A DNA stretch of 64,000 nucleotides from positions 186,001-250,000 of IMG/VR virus record IMGVR_UViG_3300032116_000001; one strand, written 5' to 3'. The translations under genes and the position numbers were made by a program. Of this stretch, positions 19,705 to 30,323 are shown in pieces. Below the pieces are notes generated by a model. It made no database searches, was not told where the DNA came from, and worked only from the letters and a program-made list of their open reading frames with translations. The DNA is from a virus. The stretch's first letter is position 1, and each line of letters begins with the position of its first letter.

Positions 19705-22700
19705 ATGGCAAAAAGAACACCGATCTATAATTTTTATAGCTTAGAGCTGGGAGATAAATGGTATCCTGGCTTTGACGAGGACAATATGAGAACAGCTGAA
19801 AATGAATCTGCTGCTCTTTACAGATTTGTAAGTCCTGGAGTTCTTGAAGGCTGGGAAGTTGAAGTTTTTAATTTTGTTTATCGAGATGAACAAGTTGATC
19901 TGATAGAGAGCTATTTAGATGATCCAGATAGCCCAGAAGGTTTGCGACTTCAGTATATGGGACTTGTGCCATCGGTTGAAGTTGACTTGGCAACAACTAC
20001 TAATATTGTGCTTTCAGGAAGCTCTGTAAATATTGATGGTGTATTATCGGGAGTCAATACGATATTGGTAAAAAACCAAACCAACCCCGAAGAAAATGGA
20101 ATTTATCTGTCATCCAGTGGCGCGTGGTCCAGATCAGAAAATATAACTTCCGATACTGTTGTATTAGTAAAGAACGGTGACACAAATTCAAGAACCCTTT
20201 GGGTCAATAGCACAATAGATGAATCATTCGTGCTGGATACTGATCCAATTTATTTCGAAGACGCATTTACGCAGTGCATCAGGGTTTCGCCAGGCAAAGG
20301 CATTATTAGCATATACCCTGCCAGAACATCTAATCCTTTTTATTTTAGACTCCCCAATCCTGAGATTTTTTATGTCTGGGCCGAAGCTAGCTTATGTTTA
20401 CAAACAGAATATATTGCTGCGATCACCGCGCCGTTATCTCCTGATGAAGAATGGGATCAAAAACGAGACGCAACTTATCTTGCATCTGTTGAAGTTGCAG
20501 AAGATAACACAACTGGCATACCATATGTTTTGGATATCGAATACGGAGACAGAAGGAATGTTTTAAAAAACCTTGCAGGAGCATTGCAAACAGCCCTTAG
20601 GCGAGCATTTTATAGACATGTTCACATAGGTGGCCCAAACAGCCCTACAAAAATAAATTTATCGACCCATTTGACACTAAAGGCAGAAGGTCCTCTTGGT
20701 TCAACTATATTTATTGTAAAAACTCTCGCTGGCGTGCCATTTACATGGGATTCTTCTTCCTATGGCGTCCCTGTAGTTAGAGTGAACAATAGAGTTTTGC
20801 CAAGCTCTTCCTATGTTTTGGATTCTGGGCAGGGCAAGCTTTTTTTAAAGAATAGCGTTTCCCAGGGATCAACAATACAAATTGTATTACCTCTTTCGCC
20901 TCAAAAAACACTAAGAATTCACGAAGATTACAACATTACTTCTCCTTATGTGTTTTTAACCGATGGATCAACGCAAACTAATGAAGACGGCGCGGAAGAA
21001 GAAATAATATTTTTATGGTCTTCTGATGATTATCATACCCCAGAGGTTTATTTAAAAAATGAATTATTGGATGACAGGCTTTACACTGCCATTCCTGAAC
21101 GTGGTGCAATTGTTTTCAATGACCCCGATACATTTGATCCTCCACTAAGTTCATATAATGATACTGACCTTGCTGTAACCTTGACACGACTTGGGTCAGA
21201 AATATCAGGGACTTTATCTGGAAAAAGATTAACAAATATTGACGCATCTACCTTTACGAGAGGCAAGCTTGATACTAAGCGATTGTCGAATTTAGATCAT
21301 GTTGGACAGGTAAGATTCAGAGAAGTTGCAGAACTTCGCCCTACGCTAAGACTTTTTCCCGAGGGCGACCATAAAACATTTTATCCCGAAATACCAGATT
21401 CGGCTTTACAATACGGGACTGATTGTTATTATTTGTTTAGAAGCAAAAACTTCACTTTGCCTATTTTAATAGGCAGCAAGCGAGGACTTATACAAACCAC
21501 GGATTTTTTCAACACGCAGTTTGTTTCTTCTTGGCTTTCAGACAGGGGAAGAATTAAATTTATATTAGATGAAATTCTTCAAGCCGATGATCTAGAAAAT
21601 CATTTTAAAACAACATGGCTGATCACAGAAGAGGGCAGAATTTGGTCCACCAAAGATTTGGGTTTGTCTTGGCAAATTACAAAACAACCTATTGTAGGCC
21701 AAAATACTGCGATTGGTAAATCTTTATGGGTTTCGAGCCAAAGAGATGAAAAGATAACCAATTTCTTGGTAAATTATGAATGGTCAACAAATGTTTATTT
21801 TGGCACGAACCTTGGGCTTTTCACTGCTAACATTCGAGAAGGACAGTCAGAAAACGAATGGTCTTGGACAAGACTTTCTAGATACCGTGACGAAAATGGA
21901 CTACCAATTGATGATTCTTCAATCGGAACCATCAACGCAATACAAGAAATTGTCACAGTAAATACATCTACAAATTCATCCACAGGAGACGTCACTAAAA
22001 CCTTTAATAAAACCCTTTATATTGGCGCAACCACAGGCCTTTATGTTGGCGGTAACGGGGAAGTCAAACGCATATCTGCGGACAATGTCAAGGGGTTTCA
22101 TTGGATTAGGAACGGAGATGTCAACAATAGTCTTAATGACCTTCTGTGGTGGACTGACGCTGCCGTTTATATAACTCATACTGCGCGGTTTTTTGATGAT
22201 GGTGAAGGAAATACTACGTGGACAAATCCTTTGACATTGTCTAATCTTTCATTCTCCAACGTTCGCGTAGGCACCGTGGAAAATGTTGACCTCAATGCCG
22301 CGCCAAATATAGTTGATGGAATAACTTTATTAGCAAACAACAGAATATTAGTCAAAAATCAAACTAATCGCGAAGAAAATGGGATATATACAGTTCAAAC
22401 ATTAGGAACTGGCTCTGATGGTGTTTGGGTGCGTGCAGTGGATGCAGATCAAAATTCTGAATTTACAGCATATAAGCGTGTATACATTACAAATGGAGAC
22501 GACTTTGGAGACTCATCATGGTATTTAAAACCTGATCCAGATAACAGTTCTTATAACATTGGTGTCACGGATATCAATTGGCATCCTGTTCGACTGCGGG
22601 TGTATCAAAATGTTTCTTCTGAAATTAATGGGATTACTCAAAGAGACTCTAGAAGCGATTATTTAGTTGCGCATGCCTTAGGATGCGCAACAATTGAAGA

Positions 22701-25700
22701 CAATTTTGAACCTGGGGCTTTGCCAGCAAGCATTAACTTACCGTGGGATGACGTCAGGCAGGGCTCTTGTAATTCAATTATGTCTATGGCAAGTCAAAAC
22801 AGCGACGAAGGAGTGCTGTTTGCTGCTTCTGACAGGGGTATATGGAAGTCTACAGACTCTTTATGGAATATAAATCTCAATTCACCACCTTGGGTTCGGG
22901 CCAGAAATGAATTTTATGAAGCTAATCAACCCACTATTTATGATCAAGTAACTTTTCAGGAGGTATTAACAGGATTCGCTTATTCAGAAGTTTTTCAGTC
23001 GTTTGACTTTGTCGCTGTTCAATCGCCATGGAAGCGCTTTGTATATGAAAGAGATTATCAAAAGTTTTATACACGCCCATGGAATACCAACGCCGAGGTC
23101 GTTGTGTATATTAACGCTCAGCAGTCTCACATACCATACTCTCTCAATCCTTTGGACGGCTCAATTACTTTCACTGAGAGCCTTGGGCCTATTGATGCCA
23201 AACTTGTTACTATTACGATTGTAAGAGATGGCGCGTTCGTATCCAACACTGGCACCACTCCTCATGAAGAACTACCGAGGAGCTTCTTAATATCCGCTGA
23301 ACCAGTTACTCGATTGGCACGACGATTATCTCCCGCAGATTTAATAATTTATGTTGAAGATGCTTCGGAAATACCAGTAAATGCTAATTATATTGAAATT
23401 CGATCATCAACAGCAAGAGAAAAAATATCCATCAATGTTGATCCCACAACAAGAGCCATAACGATTCCTTTTCCCAGATCAACCCAGAATATTTTTGAGC
23501 CTGGGTCTTCAGTACATATTATATCAACAGGTACTAAATTGGGCATTGAAGATGAAATTACATTGGCGCAAAGTAATTTGACATACCACTTTGCCTCTGT
23601 TGACAATGCCAATACTATTAGGCTTGCAGCCGCAACAGAAAATGAGTTCCCAGGTCTTTACGAGAATTTCACTGGCACTCCTGTTAATAATACTGCTTTT
23701 GATCGCGGTCTGAAAAAATCTATTGTTTTGGATATGTCAGCTTCTCCTAGCCCATTGGACAATAGAGCTACTAATTCTGCGTTGTTCGTTGGGCTTGGGC
23801 CATCGTCAGCAGAATCTGCCTCTCAGCCTCAAGCGACATATGCCATCATCAACCCATCAAAGTCTGGCGATCAAATGAGAGTTGGCACAGATAAAGGCAC
23901 ATGGATTTATCAAAGTGATAAGTGGCTTAGCGAGGCTGACTTAAACAAGTCGGCACGTGCATATTTTATTAAAGATATAAATGGCACTTTGACCATTGGG
24001 GCAGACACAGGACTATGGGAGAAGGACACAGATAATAATTGGATTCAAAACCCTACATTTACGCAGGCTACTTTTGATTATATATCTGGGTCATGGTTTG
24101 GTGGAACCTTTGAAGCTTGGGGCAAGGAAGATGGCCTTGCGTTTGTTACTGTGCCTCAGAACAATGAATCCTTCATATCTGACCACTTTGACCCTGTTGA
24201 CGGAAGAAGGGTTTATGGATTGTACAAAGATCAATTTATTCGCCTGAAAACAGACGCAAATGGAAACACTGTTCAAGAGAAGATAGACGCGCTGTATCTT
24301 TGCACTGAGGATGGCCTTTATGGAGTGACTAATGGAAGTAGAGGCGGGGTATTTTCTTCTGTTCTGAAAGGAAGAGAAATGTTTGGCTCAAATCCAATAA
24401 ATGCCAAAATTTACAAGATTTTTAAAGCACCTTCAACTCCACCGTCCACGAAAGAAACCATTCCTTTGTTTATTCTCACAAGTAACGGAATTTACAAAGT
24501 TAGAAATTGGCGATGGTGTGACCCTGAAGATGCCAATGGTTTGGACTTTTTCGTGGAATCAAGATTTTTAGAGGGTATTTCTTGCTATTGCGTTGCTACA
24601 TCAACGAAAAGTGATGTCCCCACACCCCCAGGACAGTCTAAGTGTTTTGTTGGCACTGATAGAGGAGTTTTTAGATCATTCACAGAGGGTAATAACTGGG
24701 AAGCATGTGAGCGCATAGAAGGTGGTGTTACCGCGGTTTATGACTTAAAGATATTTAGCTCCACCTTTAGTGATGGCATTGGGAATATCACAAGAGAGGT
24801 CATTCTTGCTGCTACCGAGCTTGGTCTTTACTATAGTATAGATGAGGGTGATACTTGGTATAGGGCTGGATCGCCGACTATTGATGGATGGTATCCTGTT
24901 ACTTTTGGATCAACTATCGAAAGCCGAACATCTTTCGGTGGCGGATGGCTTTCGCAAAGTTTTAAGGCATCAAATGGCATAGATCAAATTACAAAAGTGA
25001 GCTTTTATGTTTCTCTTCGCAATTTGGATGAAGATGATCCGAGATACACAGCATCTTTAAACAATACGCTTACTGCTTATATCTATGAAGTAGACAGCAA
25101 TGGCAAGCCTACCACGCAGTTGCCATACAGTTCATCAGGCGTAATATCAGGATTAATTTCTTCAGGTTATTTACCATCTGGGTTTGTTAATCCAGATGTT
25201 TTGACGGCATCATCTGTTGAGCACCCAGGGTTTAAATCTCTTTATTTACCAGTTACATTGCCAGATACCGACCTTACTTATGCGGTGGTTATAAGAGAAA
25301 CCATTGCATCAGGAGGAACCAGCATATTTCAATGGCAGCTTTCCAGCAGAGATAATCCATACGAAAATGGAGAGGCGATGGTCGGCGGGGTTACGCCTAC
25401 TTGGGCTTATGCAAACACGGATAGAAGTCTGGACTTTTTCTTTAGAGTTAATTTTGAAGCTAATTCTGAGCCCATACAACAAAATATTCCTGTCGGATTT
25501 TATGATGCAAATATGGATGTTGGATTCTTGCGGGGATCAGGTCGGGGATTTGTTGTAAGGGATGATGGAGCCCTAACAACAGATACAAAATTTGCCGTAG
25601 TTTTTGTTGTTGATGACTCTGCATCTCAGGCATGGAGCGACCCGCTTAATCGAAGAGACGCAGAAATCGGAGAAATTATTTCTGATCTATGGGCGAGAAC

Positions 25701-28374
25701 AAATACAACCGTTTCGCTACAACCTTATTCCGTAAACTATGGTGATTTTTGGCAATTTGGAACAAGTATTCAGAATCGTAGCAATGGGTACACAAATAAT
25801 TCGAATCAGCTTATAAATTATGCCGTAGCCCTTAGGGAAAGAGGCAATAATAGTGAATTAATGGAAACAATCGCCTCTGCGATTGCGGGTCTTTCTCCGC
25901 AGGCTATTATTGAATTTTTGCTTCGGCCTGATGATTCAGTGGGCAATGCTGATCGAGTGACAGAATTGGTTCAGTATCATATAGATAGAAATATTCTTCG
26001 ACTTAATGATATTCGATCATGGTATGCTCTGCAGCGCAACATGCAGGCAACCCTTAACGGAACTCTTTCGGCTCCGACAATATACAATCTAAGAAAAACA
26101 GGTAGCTCGACGAATTATATTTGGAGCGCAACCACGTTTCCTTATATAGAAGTGCTTAACGGAGGTGTCTTAATGGACCCGCTAGATTATACTATAAATC
26201 CAGCATCTGGTACACTTACAACCGCTGAGACTATCACAAGCCTTGTTGTAAATTTAAGAGTTGATTGGGACGGCACAGCCTCGGGAATTTCTTCTTCAGA
26301 AACTGCTTCATCATTTCTTGTTGATCGATGGGCAAAGTCTTTCACCCCAGCCGCCTTTGTTTTTGCTGATGGCGACAACATATCTATAGAAACTGGAGAT
26401 GTTGTCGCAACACAGGCTAATACCACATGGGACGACGATGGAGTTGCTGTTCAGTGCTTTGGTCTTGGTCGGTCGCATGCTGTAGGCGGCCTCAGAACAA
26501 TCGCGGATAGAACTAGGGGGCAGCACTTTGACATTACAAATGGGGCAGATGGGCAGGATTGGGACACCGCCGCCAATTCACTTTTACACGGCGGAGAAAA
26601 TTCTATTTTTGAATCAAATTGGTCTAGATTGTTTGATTTTAATGATCCGACATGGATTAAGTCAGTACACACAACCTACAATACCCCAACAGCTTTAATA
26701 CAAAATAGCTTTTGTTCCGTCGAAGTTAGATGGACAAAAAATAGAATTAACTGGTCATCTTGGGTGCCAGTTTTAAGCGCAACCCCACTAACTATTGAAG
26801 AAGAACTATTGGGTATCGAGTACAGGATTATTTTAAGAGATGGTTGGACTGGTAGCGCAGCTGTCCGACCCACAGTTACTCAGCTCTACCATATTCAGGT
26901 CGAACCGTCGCGCCAATATCTTATTACACCTCCTTATGATATTGACGGAATGCTGTTTGAATACATATTGTCCGCAGAAGCTGATTTACCACGATCATCT
27001 CGGATATCTTGGGGTATAGCCAGGGGTGATATTTCTGATTGGGCATACTATGAGCCTGTATTTAATAATCGGAATGGAGCCTTGTCAAATCGCCAAGAAT
27101 CCATACTTTTTACTCCTGAAATTATTAGGGAAAACTTAAGAACATCTACTCAAGATAATTTTGTTTTTCAGGTTTTTGAAGATAATAATTCTTTTGCAAG
27201 ATGGACAACAGAAGACACCGTGCAAATACGAGTCGATGGTATTGCCGTGGCCGATGGACGCGGTGCATATTCTCTTGATGGTGAAAGGGGCCTTATTTAT
27301 TTTGCTCAAGAAATTCCCAATGGCTCTGTTGTTACGGCGACTATTATTACACCAAGCGAGATATTTATTAGCGAAGGCGAGTCAACATCAACCTTAGATA
27401 ATCGAACTTATTACTTATCTAATGGCCGCTGGCCCCACGACAGCAACATCGTTGTTTTGGTCAATGGAGTTATTGTTCGTGGCGGCTGGTTTGCCAATAA
27501 CGAAGAAGGAGTTGTGACCTTTACGAAAGAAAGAAGTCGCACTGATATTGTTACAGTATTTGTTCAGCCGTCGGGGCAATTTAGAATAGGCGCAGAGGTC
27601 AAGAATTACTCAAGCACACCAGTGAATATATCCAAATGTGGTCTCTTCTATACTTCCAGAAGCAATACAAATCTGTTTTTCAGAATGATGAACACACCTG
27701 TTCCTACAATCGAAGGCGATGTGATTATTGCGCCAGAATCCCCTTCTATATACCAAAGAATGCAAATACAGTATATCTTTAAGAGCGAGGACAACAATAC
27801 TGAACGGGGGACCAGAACCGCATGGTATCGCAAACGCGGTGGCGGAAGCTTCCTTCGTATTGGCCCAGAAAATGGCCTTCCAAATTATGATAATAGAACA
27901 GTTGAGCGCCTGGAGGATTTAGCAGGAGCCGACAATGTGTTTCTTTCAGGAGATGAAGTTTATGTTGAGGTAATACCATCTGATGGATTTTCCGAAGGCA
28001 TAACTTACACATCAGATATTGTAACATTAAGGGGATTGTATCAGCCTTATGTATTTGATGCGACGATATCTGCCGTAAATAAAATTGAAAGTCCAGAAAA
28101 TAGTGGAATTTTTTACATTACTGCAAATCAAGAACTTCGTGCACGATATGTATTTAATGATGGTGATGGAGGGGGAGATATTTTAATTGATGGTGGCAAT
28201 AATTTAAATTTGGTCCAGTGGTATGATAATAATTCTAATATACCCATATATACTGGACCAAGATTACCAGCCAACTATGTTACAAAAGGAAGAGTTATTT
28301 CCTTTGTCGCAACACCTTATGACGGAGATGACTTTGGTTCACCCGCAACAAGCGATGAGGTTACTGTTCGATAG
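19705..28374 (+). CDS. 2,889-residue tail protein with vWA-like domain and BNR-like repeats
   Basis: The largest gene in the window. NGIY modules lie at residues about 91-190 and 853-966. An HVHIGG motif near 304, followed by LDTKRL and LDH, matches the protein at 2945. Scattered propeller strands of the BNR/sortilin kind appear (DRGIWKSTD, DRGVFRSF, ELGLYYSIDEGDTW). From about 1962 'VVFVVDDSAS' supplies a MIDAS-type DxSxS, and about 2246-2280 has 'GLGRSH' and 'IADRTRG', as in the end of a von Willebrand A domain; the intervening stretch is longer than usual. The C-terminal 250 residues look Ig-like. Its last 14 bases overlap the convergent nicotinamidase gene. A tail fibre or baseplate component that contacts the host is the likeliest role. 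Confidence 0.65.
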   Translation: MAKRTPIYNFYSLELGDKWYPGFDEDNMRTAENESAALYRFVSPGVLEGWEVEVFNFVYRDEQVDLIESYLDDPDSPEGLRLQYMGLVPSVEVDLATTTNIVLSGSSVNIDGVLSGVNTILVKNQTNPEENGIYLSSSGAWSRSENITSDTVVLVKNGDTNSRTLWVNSTIDESFVLDTDPIYFEDAFTQCIRVSPGKGIISIYPARTSNPFYFRLPNPEIFYVWAEASLCLQTEYIAAITAPLSPDEEWDQKRDATYLASVEVAEDNTTGIPYVLDIEYGDRRNVLKNLAGALQTALRRAFYRHVHIGGPNSPTKINLSTHLTLKAEGPLGSTIFIVKTLAGVPFTWDSSSYGVPVVRVNNRVLPSSSYVLDSGQGKLFLKNSVSQGSTIQIVLPLSPQKTLRIHEDYNITSPYVFLTDGSTQTNEDGAEEEIIFLWSSDDYHTPEVYLKNELLDDRLYTAIPERGAIVFNDPDTFDPPLSSYNDTDLAVTLTRLGSEISGTLSGKRLTNIDASTFTRGKLDTKRLSNLDHVGQVRFREVAELRPTLRLFPEGDHKTFYPEIPDSALQYGTDCYYLFRSKNFTLPILIGSKRGLIQTTDFFNTQFVSSWLSDRGRIKFILDEILQADDLENHFKTTWLITEEGRIWSTKDLGLSWQITKQPIVGQNTAIGKSLWVSSQRDEKITNFLVNYEWSTNVYFGTNLGLFTANIREGQSENEWSWTRLSRYRDENGLPIDDSSIGTINAIQEIVTVNTSTNSSTGDVTKTFNKTLYIGATTGLYVGGNGEVKRISADNVKGFHWIRNGDVNNSLNDLLWWTDAAVYITHTARFFDDGEGNTTWTNPLTLSNLSFSNVRVGTVENVDLNAAPNIVDGITLLANNRILVKNQTNREENGIYTVQTLGTGSDGVWVRAVDADQNSEFTAYKRVYITNGDDFGDSSWYLKPDPDNSSYNIGVTDINWHPVRLRVYQNVSSEINGITQRDSRSDYLVAHALGCATIEDNFEPGALPASINLPWDDVRQGSCNSIMSMASQNSDEGVLFAASDRGIWKSTDSLWNINLNSPPWVRARNEFYEANQPTIYDQVTFQEVLTGFAYSEVFQSFDFVAVQSPWKRFVYERDYQKFYTRPWNTNAEVVVYINAQQSHIPYSLNPLDGSITFTESLGPIDAKLVTITIVRDGAFVSNTGTTPHEELPRSFLISAEPVTRLARRLSPADLIIYVEDASEIPVNANYIEIRSSTAREKISINVDPTTRAITIPFPRSTQNIFEPGSSVHIISTGTKLGIEDEITLAQSNLTYHFASVDNANTIRLAAATENEFPGLYENFTGTPVNNTAFDRGLKKSIVLDMSASPSPLDNRATNSALFVGLGPSSAESASQPQATYAIINPSKSGDQMRVGTDKGTWIYQSDKWLSEADLNKSARAYFIKDINGTLTIGADTGLWEKDTDNNWIQNPTFTQATFDYISGSWFGGTFEAWGKEDGLAFVTVPQNNESFISDHFDPVDGRRVYGLYKDQFIRLKTDANGNTVQEKIDALYLCTEDGLYGVTNGSRGGVFSSVLKGREMFGSNPINAKIYKIFKAPSTPPSTKETIPLFILTSNGIYKVRNWRWCDPEDANGLDFFVESRFLEGISCYCVATSTKSDVPTPPGQSKCFVGTDRGVFRSFTEGNNWEACERIEGGVTAVYDLKIFSSTFSDGIGNITREVILAATELGLYYSIDEGDTWYRAGSPTIDGWYPVTFGSTIESRTSFGGGWLSQSFKASNGIDQITKVSFYVSLRNLDEDDPRYTASLNNTLTAYIYEVDSNGKPTTQLPYSSSGVISGLISSGYLPSGFVNPDVLTASSVEHPGFKSLYLPVTLPDTDLTYAVVIRETIASGGTSIFQWQLSSRDNPYENGEAMVGGVTPTWAYANTDRSLDFFFRVNFEANSEPIQQNIPVGFYDANMDVGFLRGSGRGFVVRDDGALTTDTKFAVVFVVDDSASQAWSDPLNRRDAEIGEIISDLWARTNTTVSLQPYSVNYGDFWQFGTSIQNRSNGYTNNSNQLINYAVALRERGNNSELMETIASAIAGLSPQAIIEFLLRPDDSVGNADRVTELVQYHIDRNILRLNDIRSWYALQRNMQATLNGTLSAPTIYNLRKTGSSTNYIWSATTFPYIEVLNGGVLMDPLDYTINPASGTLTTAETITSLVVNLRVDWDGTASGISSSETASSFLVDRWAKSFTPAAFVFADGDNISIETGDVVATQANTTWDDDGVAVQCFGLGRSHAVGGLRTIADRTRGQHFDITNGADGQDWDTAANSLLHGGENSIFESNWSRLFDFNDPTWIKSVHTTYNTPTALIQNSFCSVEVRWTKNRINWSSWVPVLSATPLTIEEELLGIEYRIILRDGWTGSAAVRPTVTQLYHIQVEPSRQYLITPPYDIDGMLFEYILSAEADLPRSSRISWGIARGDISDWAYYEPVFNNRNGALSNRQESILFTPEIIRENLRTSTQDNFVFQVFEDNNSFARWTTEDTVQIRVDGIAVADGRGAYSLDGERGLIYFAQEIPNGSVVTATIITPSEIFISEGESTSTLDNRTYYLSNGRWPHDSNIVVLVNGVIVRGGWFANNEEGVVTFTKERSRTDIVTVFVQPSGQFRIGAEVKNYSSTPVNISKCGLFYTSRSNTNLFFRMMNTPVPTIEGDVIIAPESPSIYQRMQIQYIFKSEDNNTERGTRTAWYRKRGGGSFLRIGPENGLPNYDNRTVERLEDLAGADNVFLSGDEVYVEVIPSDGFSEGITYTSDIVTLRGLYQPYVFDATISAVNKIESPENSGIFYITANQELRARYVFNDGDGGGDILIDGGNNLNLVQWYDNNSNIPIYTGPRLPANYVTKGRVISFVATPYDGDDFGSPATSDEVTVR

Positions 28375-29170
28375 ACTCAGTGACAAATTCATAATCACTC
28401 GTGGTTGAAAGATTTACAATGCCTTTCATTTTGTCGAGAAAATCCTGGCCTTGTTTTTCAAAACCAGCAACATTACTCATGGCATCTGTAAGGAGTGTAA
28501 GTTTGGGATTGGCACAATAGCCAACTATATCTGTAACTGTATTGGCAACACAGTGGCTGAGTGCCTCCCCAGCAACAAGTACGTTGTCATAACTCCAAAG
28601 TTCGTGAAGAAATTCCCAATTAATATCAGTGCGAGGATCGTTGTGGTCAATTACGTCGGCGCGGATGGCTGAATACATTTCTGTAAAAGGTGAATTACCC
28701 TTGACGATATAGTCAACGGTGGCAAATTCAGAATCTTCCCATCTCAATAACGCCTGCATGAGTTCGGGATGAACGCTCCATCCATGAGTTCCAACCAAAC
28801 AATGCTCTGGCCAAACCACTAAGGGATAGAATCTGTTGTTTTGCTTGAGTTGTTCTAGATAATTTACGGCAATTTCTTGCATCTCGGCATGCTTGGCTTG
28901 CCATACACCATTCTCTAAGTCTTCGGTCGTGATCGCTGTGAACGGCGCAGGTCGATTTCCATCTTTATCAACCCAGAATATTGGGTGAAAAATGGCGATC
29001 TTGCTGTGCGAGTCCATCGTGACAAAAATTCTGTCGATATGAGCTTGGTTTTCGTCGATGAACGCAGCCAGCCTGGCCATATCTTCGTTGGCTCCATTTA
29101 CAACAAGAGCCCCAACATCAGGTACTGTAAAGTCTACTTGGGGGTCGATAATTAATAGTGCGTTTTTCAT
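28361..29170 (-). CDS. Nicotinamidase-like cysteine hydrolase (isochorismatase superfamily)
   Basis: A 269-residue protein with the full nicotinamidase layout: Asp9 in LLIIDPQVDF, Lys157 in IVKGNSPF and Cys207 in SHCVANTV as the catalytic triad, Asp53/His55/His62 in the metal-site segment, and PEHCLVGTHGW, which matches the PDHC..GT segment of PncA. The family turns nicotinamide into nicotinate and ammonia in NAD salvage; related members act on other amides, so the substrate is not certain. It is a lone minus-strand gene between two plus-strand blocks, which fits a gene acquired separately. AAGG lies 6 bases before the ATG. No partner NAD gene is in the window. Confidence 0.8.
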   Translation of the reverse strand: MKNALLIIDPQVDFTVPDVGALVVNGANEDMARLAAFIDENQAHIDRIFVTMDSHSKIAIFHPIFWVDKDGNRPAPFTAITTEDLENGVWQAKHAEMQEIAVNYLEQLKQNNRFYPLVVWPEHCLVGTHGWSVHPELMQALLRWEDSEFATVDYIVKGNSPFTEMYSAIRADVIDHNDPRTDINWEFLHELWSYDNVLVAGEALSHCVANTVTDIVGYCANPKLTLLTDAMSNVAGFEKQGQDFLDKMKGIVNLSTTSDYEFVTESIEQ

Positions 29171-29320
29171 TGCTACCTTATATATACTTTCTTTCTTTTA
29201 AAAAAGGGGGAAATTTTCAATATTTTTTTAGTGCAAGAAAACCAAATCAGCACATAATTATAGCCAGGTATATCGTTTTTTTCTTCAGAAGTCATATACT
29301 ATTAGATAATTAGGAGTATT

Positions 29321-30247
29321 ATGAACGATAAAATCCCATTTTTGCCAATTGAAGAAATGACTCCAACTTTTGTGATTTCTGCCTTAAGTGAAACGCAAGA
29401 CTGGGGGCTATTGGCATCGGGAATTCCAGAGGCATGGGGTAGATCAAAAGGGGCGGGTATTACTGTTGCCGTACTTGATACTGGCGCTCCGAATCACATA
29501 GATTTAAATGACAATTTGCTACCAGGTCTTAATTGTGCTGGCACACAGGATGAAGTTGATCGCCAGGGACATGCTTTTCACGTGTCAGGTATTATTGCCG
29601 CTCGACAAAATGGTTTTGGTGTAATTGGTGTAGCCCCCGAATGTAAAATTCTTCCAATAAAAGTTTTAGACAACTCGGGTCGATCAAGCTTCCAATCTGT
29701 TATTGATGGAGTGCGCCTTGCAATAGAGCATGGCGCTGATATTATTAACATGAGCCTTGGCTCTCCAACAGAACCACCTCATGAGCTTCATCAAATCATC
29801 AAAGAAGCTCATAATCGGGGTATTATTATTGTGGCAGCTGCTGGTAATGATGGAGGTTCTGTAAATTACCCAGCGAGATATGATGAGGTCATTGCTGTGG
29901 CAGCATTATCAAAAGACGGAAGTATGGCACGCTTTTCTTCACACGGCCCACAAATTGACGCTGTTGCCCCTGGCGTAGATATATATTCGACTTACTTAAA
30001 CAATCAATATGCTCTTTTAAACGGAACAAGCCAAGCTGCACCGTTTATTGCAGGTATTTGTGCATTGCTGTTATCTTGGTCAAGAAATAATGCGGGCGCT
30101 CCGCCAATTAAAAACACACAAGAGATGTTGCAAAGGCTTGACGATCTTTGCGATTCAAAAGGCAGAGTAAATTCGCCAGGCCGCGATGGTGACTGGGGAT
30201 TTGGTATCCCGTCGTTTGCAAATTATATGCCCTGGCGATCACAATAA
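29321..30247 (+). CDS. Subtilisin-like serine protease (S8 family)
   Basis: A 308-residue subtilase. The triad is Asp53 (VAVLDTGAP), His87 (GHAFHVSG, where the family usually has HGTHVAG) and Ser237 (GTSQAAP); the oxyanion Asn176 sits in AAAGNDGG. There is no signal peptide and hardly any propeptide, so the enzyme probably acts in the cytoplasm or in the virion. AGGAG lies just before the ATG. It opens a plus-strand row with two more serine peptidases. Substrates are unknown; processing of virion proteins or degradation of host proteins are both possible. Confidence 0.9.
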   Translation: MNDKIPFLPIEEMTPTFVISALSETQDWGLLASGIPEAWGRSKGAGITVAVLDTGAPNHIDLNDNLLPGLNCAGTQDEVDRQGHAFHVSGIIAARQNGFGVIGVAPECKILPIKVLDNSGRSSFQSVIDGVRLAIEHGADIINMSLGSPTEPPHELHQIIKEAHNRGIIIVAAAGNDGGSVNYPARYDEVIAVAALSKDGSMARFSSHGPQIDAVAPGVDIYSTYLNNQYALLNGTSQAAPFIAGICALLLSWSRNNAGAPPIKNTQEMLQRLDDLCDSKGRVNSPGRDGDWGFGIPSFANYMPWRSQ

Positions 30248-30306
30248 AATTAAATAAAGTTTTTCGCCGCCCAAGGGAACTAGTATTAGCTCCCTCTGAC
30301 TGTAAC

Positions 30307-30323
30307 GCACTATAGTATATAAC
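30307..30323 (+). promoter_or_regulatory. Candidate promoter for a leaderless signal peptidase gene
   Basis: GCACTATAGTATATAAC runs straight into the ATG at 30324. There is no Shine-Dalgarno sequence in front of this ATG. A very similar element (GCACTAATATATAAAA) stands in the same position before the RNase HII gene at 39192. If TATATA is a -10-like box, transcription would begin at or close to the start codon. This is an inference from two matching sites. Confidence 0.4.

Noticed and set aside
29171-29320. Divergent promoters between the nicotinamidase and subtilisin genes
   Set aside because: TATAAT-like and TATACT-like hexamers occur, but without -35 partners in this A/T-rich gap they cannot be told from chance.
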